From assembly GCA_964607865.1 (NCBI GenBank), contig CAZSLZ010000149.1, forward strand, positions 1 to 7,026: a stretch of DNA of 7,026 nucleotides, read 5' to 3'. Below, piece by piece: positions 5,577-7,026 of the stretch. A program made the translations under genes and the position numbers. Each line of letters starts with the position of its first letter. Position 1 is the stretch's first letter. The DNA comes from CAZSLZ01 sp964607865 (GTDB taxonomy: Bacteria > Vulcanimicrobiota > JAJTBE01 > CAZSLZ01). Under the pieces are notes generated by a model. The model was not told where the DNA came from. It saw only the letters and a program-made list of their open reading frames with translations, and ran no database searches.

Positions 5577-6551
5577 ATGAATATTAACAAAGTAGGCGGT
5601 TACATAAAAGAACTGCCGGGAAAAATAAAAGACTATGCAAAACCCCGCCCCACCACAAGTGGTGACAGTTTTGAGCCTTCTGCAGTTTCAGGAGCCATAT
5701 CGGGAGGGATTCAGGGAATAATTGCCGGAGGGCCCTTGCTGGGAACCGCAGGTGCAGTCGGAGGTTATGCCGGGGTTAAAGCAGGCCGGAAATCCGGTTC
5801 ATTTCTGAAAGCTCTGGGAATCGGCTCCGCAACCGGCGCCGCCATAGCAACCGGCGCATCGGTTGCCATTACTGCGGCTATGGGTGGCCCCATCACCATA
5901 CCAGCTATGGCAGCCTGTGGAATTCTCGGAGGTTTGGCGGGAGCCGCCGGCACTCTGGGAGGAAGCAGAAAAGCTGCCACCCGTGACGGCCTTTATGGAG
6001 GATTGTTGGCAGGCGCCGCAGCTTCTGCAGTTGCCGGAAACACCGGCCTGCTTCTTGCAGGGACTGCTGCTGGAGGAGTAGGAGCCAGCGCCGCAAAACC
6101 CGCAGGCCGCGCCATAGTAGGCGCTCTTTCCGGAGCAGCCACAGGAGCATTAACAGGAACCCTGGGGGGGCCGGCAACCATAGCAGTGGGCGCAGCAGCA
6201 GGAGCTGTGGCAGGTGGTGTTGGCGCAGTTATTGGCCCCACAATTCGACAGGTAATGAGAAACGGTATTGAAGATATATCAAACAAAATCGTAAATAAAT
6301 TAAAACCCCATTTAAAGAAAAACCCTCTGGGTAAAAAGAGTAAAATAGCCCTGGCCGCTACCCTGGGAGCTGTCAGCATAGGTTCAATTGGGCTGGTTAT
6401 GGGGTTACCCATAGCTGCAGGGCTGGCAGTGGCAGGAGCAGCCATCGGGGCAATCGGCACTGCCCGTTCTCTTATAGCTGACAAAGGCAATACAACAGAA
6501 ATACAATCCAAACCAAAACTCAATTTAAAAACCAACACTGAAAAAATATAG
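5577..6551 (+). CDS. Glycine-zipper membrane protein with five helical-hairpin repeats
   Basis: This 324-residue protein is dominated by Gly and Ala. After a short polar N-terminus (1-33) it shows five hydrophobic blocks, each reading as two small-residue helices joined by a Gly/Pro turn: about 35-70 (turn GGP 51-53), 79-128 (GGP 103-105), 139-172 (GNTG 154-157), 179-220 (GGP 197-199), and 257-295 (GLP 276-278). Most blocks end in a basic stop (GRKSG, GSRKA, AGRA, GTARS). GxxxG and AxxxG spacing runs throughout, typical of tightly packed or oligomerising membrane helices. A basic linker (about 222-255, with KNPLGKKSK) separates blocks 4 and 5, and the C-terminus is polar. No family is recognised and no function is assigned; structural, pore-like or stress-related membrane roles are possible. 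The start has SD AAGGTG six bases upstream. A short membrane protein follows 19 bp later, probably in the same transcript. Confidence 0.85.
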   Translation: MNINKVGGYIKELPGKIKDYAKPRPTTSGDSFEPSAVSGAISGGIQGIIAGGPLLGTAGAVGGYAGVKAGRKSGSFLKALGIGSATGAAIATGASVAITAAMGGPITIPAMAACGILGGLAGAAGTLGGSRKAATRDGLYGGLLAGAAASAVAGNTGLLLAGTAAGGVGASAAKPAGRAIVGALSGAATGALTGTLGGPATIAVGAAAGAVAGGVGAVIGPTIRQVMRNGIEDISNKIVNKLKPHLKKNPLGKKSKIALAATLGAVSIGSIGLVMGLPIAAGLAVAGAAIGAIGTARSLIADKGNTTEIQSKPKLNLKTNTEKI

Positions 6552-6570
6552 AAAAACAGGAGAACAATTG

Positions 6571-6714
6571 TTGAAAAATTTCTTTTCAAAATTTAATAAA
6601 ACCCAGCTATATATATTGTTTGGCTCAAGCCTGGCAATTTCGCTGGGGGCATTAATCTGGGGAATAATCGCCGGCCAGGTAAACGATGCCTTTGCAGCTG
6701 GTGGTTTTCTTTGA
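6571..6714 (+). CDS. Small single-pass membrane protein, 47 residues, TTG start
   Basis: A TTG at 6571 is preceded by AGGAGA (6558-6563) at a spacing of seven bases, a near-ideal SD. The frame runs 47 codons to TGA at 6712-6714. A neighbouring TTG at 6568 is in frame but too close to the SD. The product has a polar basic start (KNFFSKFNKTQ), one hydrophobic helix (about residues 13-35, YILFGSSLAISLGALIWG then IIAG), and a short tail ending AFAAGGFL. The helix carries small-residue spacing like the preceding protein. The gap to the glycine-zipper gene is 19 bp, so the two are probably co-translated and may interact; that is inference. No family is recognised. The lack of ATG and the short length explain why it would be missed by routine calling. 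Confidence 0.65.
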   Translation: MKNFFSKFNKTQLYILFGSSLAISLGALIWGIIAGQVNDAFAAGGFL

Positions 6715-6729
6715 ATGGACTGCATAGGA

Positions 6730-6770
6730 ATGGGAGGATAAATCCCATCTGGATTCCGGCGTGACCGGAA
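6730..6770. repeat. Two adjacent short inverted repeats, dispersed-repeat type
   Basis: ATGGGA/TCCCAT (6730-6735 with 6743-6748) is followed by TTCCGG/CCGGAA (6754-6759 with 6765-6770, 5-base loop). The CTGGATTCCGG...CCGGAA form resembles short dispersed hairpin repeats common in many bacterial genomes. No T-run follows on the + strand, so a terminator role for the upstream genes is not supported. Confidence 0.5.
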
Positions 6771-6830
6771 AAAAAGGGGCTGTCCCAGAAGGATGGCTCT
6801 TTTAAATTTTTCTGAATGAATTCGAAATTT

Positions 6831-7026
6831 GTCATTGCCAGGGTGGTTTGGGCCGGGAGACAGACTGTTGGCAACAAAGTTCTGTCTTCAGCCGGATTTC
6901 ATTATGCTCACGGACAAAAAAGACGTTATTACAAGGTTTTTCATACTGTGGCAACCTAAAGAAATTTGTCATGCGAGGTTTCGAAGAAACCGTGGCAATC
7001 TAAAAAGCGCTTCGTCATTGCGAGCC
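6831..7026 (+). repeat. Mosaic of GTCATTGCGAG / GTGGCAATC dispersed repeats
   Basis: The left motif occurs as GTCATTGCCAGG (6831), GTCATGCGAGG (6968) and GTCATTGCGAGCC (7014, running off the edge). The right motif occurs as GTGGCAACCTAAA (6948) and GTGGCAATCTAAA (6992). The middle unit, 6968-7000, is complete: its core pairs GGTTTC with GAAACC (6977-6982 with 6986-6991), and its outer TGC/GCA ends can also pair. This pattern matches a widely seen class of palindromic intergenic repeats, recalled from general experience rather than from a search. No credible gene occupies 6715-7026. Confidence 0.65.
6853..6895 (+). repeat. Long imperfect stem-loop inside the repeat mosaic
   Basis: CCGG (6853-6856) and AGACAGA (6858-6864) pair with TCTGTCT (6881-6887) and CCGG (6892-6895), leaving a small asymmetric internal loop. 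The apical part contains TGTTG-G-CAACA (6866-6876), a further inverted repeat. It lies between the left motif at 6831 and the right motif at 6948, as if inserted in one long repeat unit. Confidence 0.45.

Noticed and set aside
5993..6589. Long minus-strand frame of 198 codons, Pro/Ala-rich, opposite the glycine-zipper gene
   Set aside because: It is the complement of GC-rich Gly/Ala codons, which rarely give stops on the other strand. It has no SD, and the + strand gene has a good start and structure.
6593..6877. Minus-strand frame of 94 codons over the repeat mosaic
   Set aside because: It runs through hairpin repeats and opposite the small membrane protein. Its translation looks like that of a non-coding repeat.
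1..7026. CRISPR array, tRNA/rRNA, riboswitch or defence operon
   Set aside because: No regular spacer-repeat pattern, cloverleaf, rRNA-like stretch or known riboswitch core was recognised by eye, and none of the genes is a clear defence component.

Overview
The window carries compact bacterial genes with short intergenic gaps, Shine-Dalgarno (SD) sequences, intrinsic terminators and one textbook sigma-A/sigma-70 promoter. Base composition is low to moderate GC. The gene set (stand-alone homocysteine S-methyltransferase, NifU C-terminal scaffold, UbiB/AarF kinase-like protein, YkgJ-type cysteine-cluster protein) and the use of TTG starts fit an anaerobic Firmicutes/Clostridia-like organism. 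That placement is inference and was not tested. There are no rRNA or tRNA genes and no CRISPR array.

Left part (1-1583, + strand): the 3' part of a gene with a C-terminal HD phosphohydrolase domain, cut by the window edge, ends at a strong intrinsic terminator. A YkgJ-family cysteine-cluster protein follows; its ATG sits just behind the terminator U-tract and has no visible SD.

Region 1582-1740 is the most interesting non-coding stretch. Read on the minus strand it has an A/T-rich UP-like tract, a perfect TTGACA-17 bp-TATAAT promoter whose spacer is an inverted repeat (a plausible operator), then about 80 nt with two hairpins, the second ending in U8. This looks like a complete, unannotated small RNA gene. 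Both loops display GGGAG.

Middle part (1827-5380): an exported protein of the DUF3108/TapB-like type and a homocysteine S-methyltransferase form a probable two-gene + strand unit (14 bp gap; the SD of the second gene is a run of eight G). The methyltransferase runs tail-to-tail, with a 33 bp overlap, into a minus-strand pair of nifU-like scaffold then ubiB/aarF-like gene. A hairpin with a T-rich tail separates the members of that pair.

Right part (5381-7026): a roughly 185 bp divergent regulatory region leads on the + strand to a 324-residue Gly/Ala-rich membrane protein made of five glycine-zipper helical hairpins. A TTG-started 47-residue single-pass membrane protein follows directly. The last 300 bases contain no credible gene and are a mosaic of hairpins and dispersed-repeat fragments, including copies of a GTCATTGCGAG...GTGGCAATC element.
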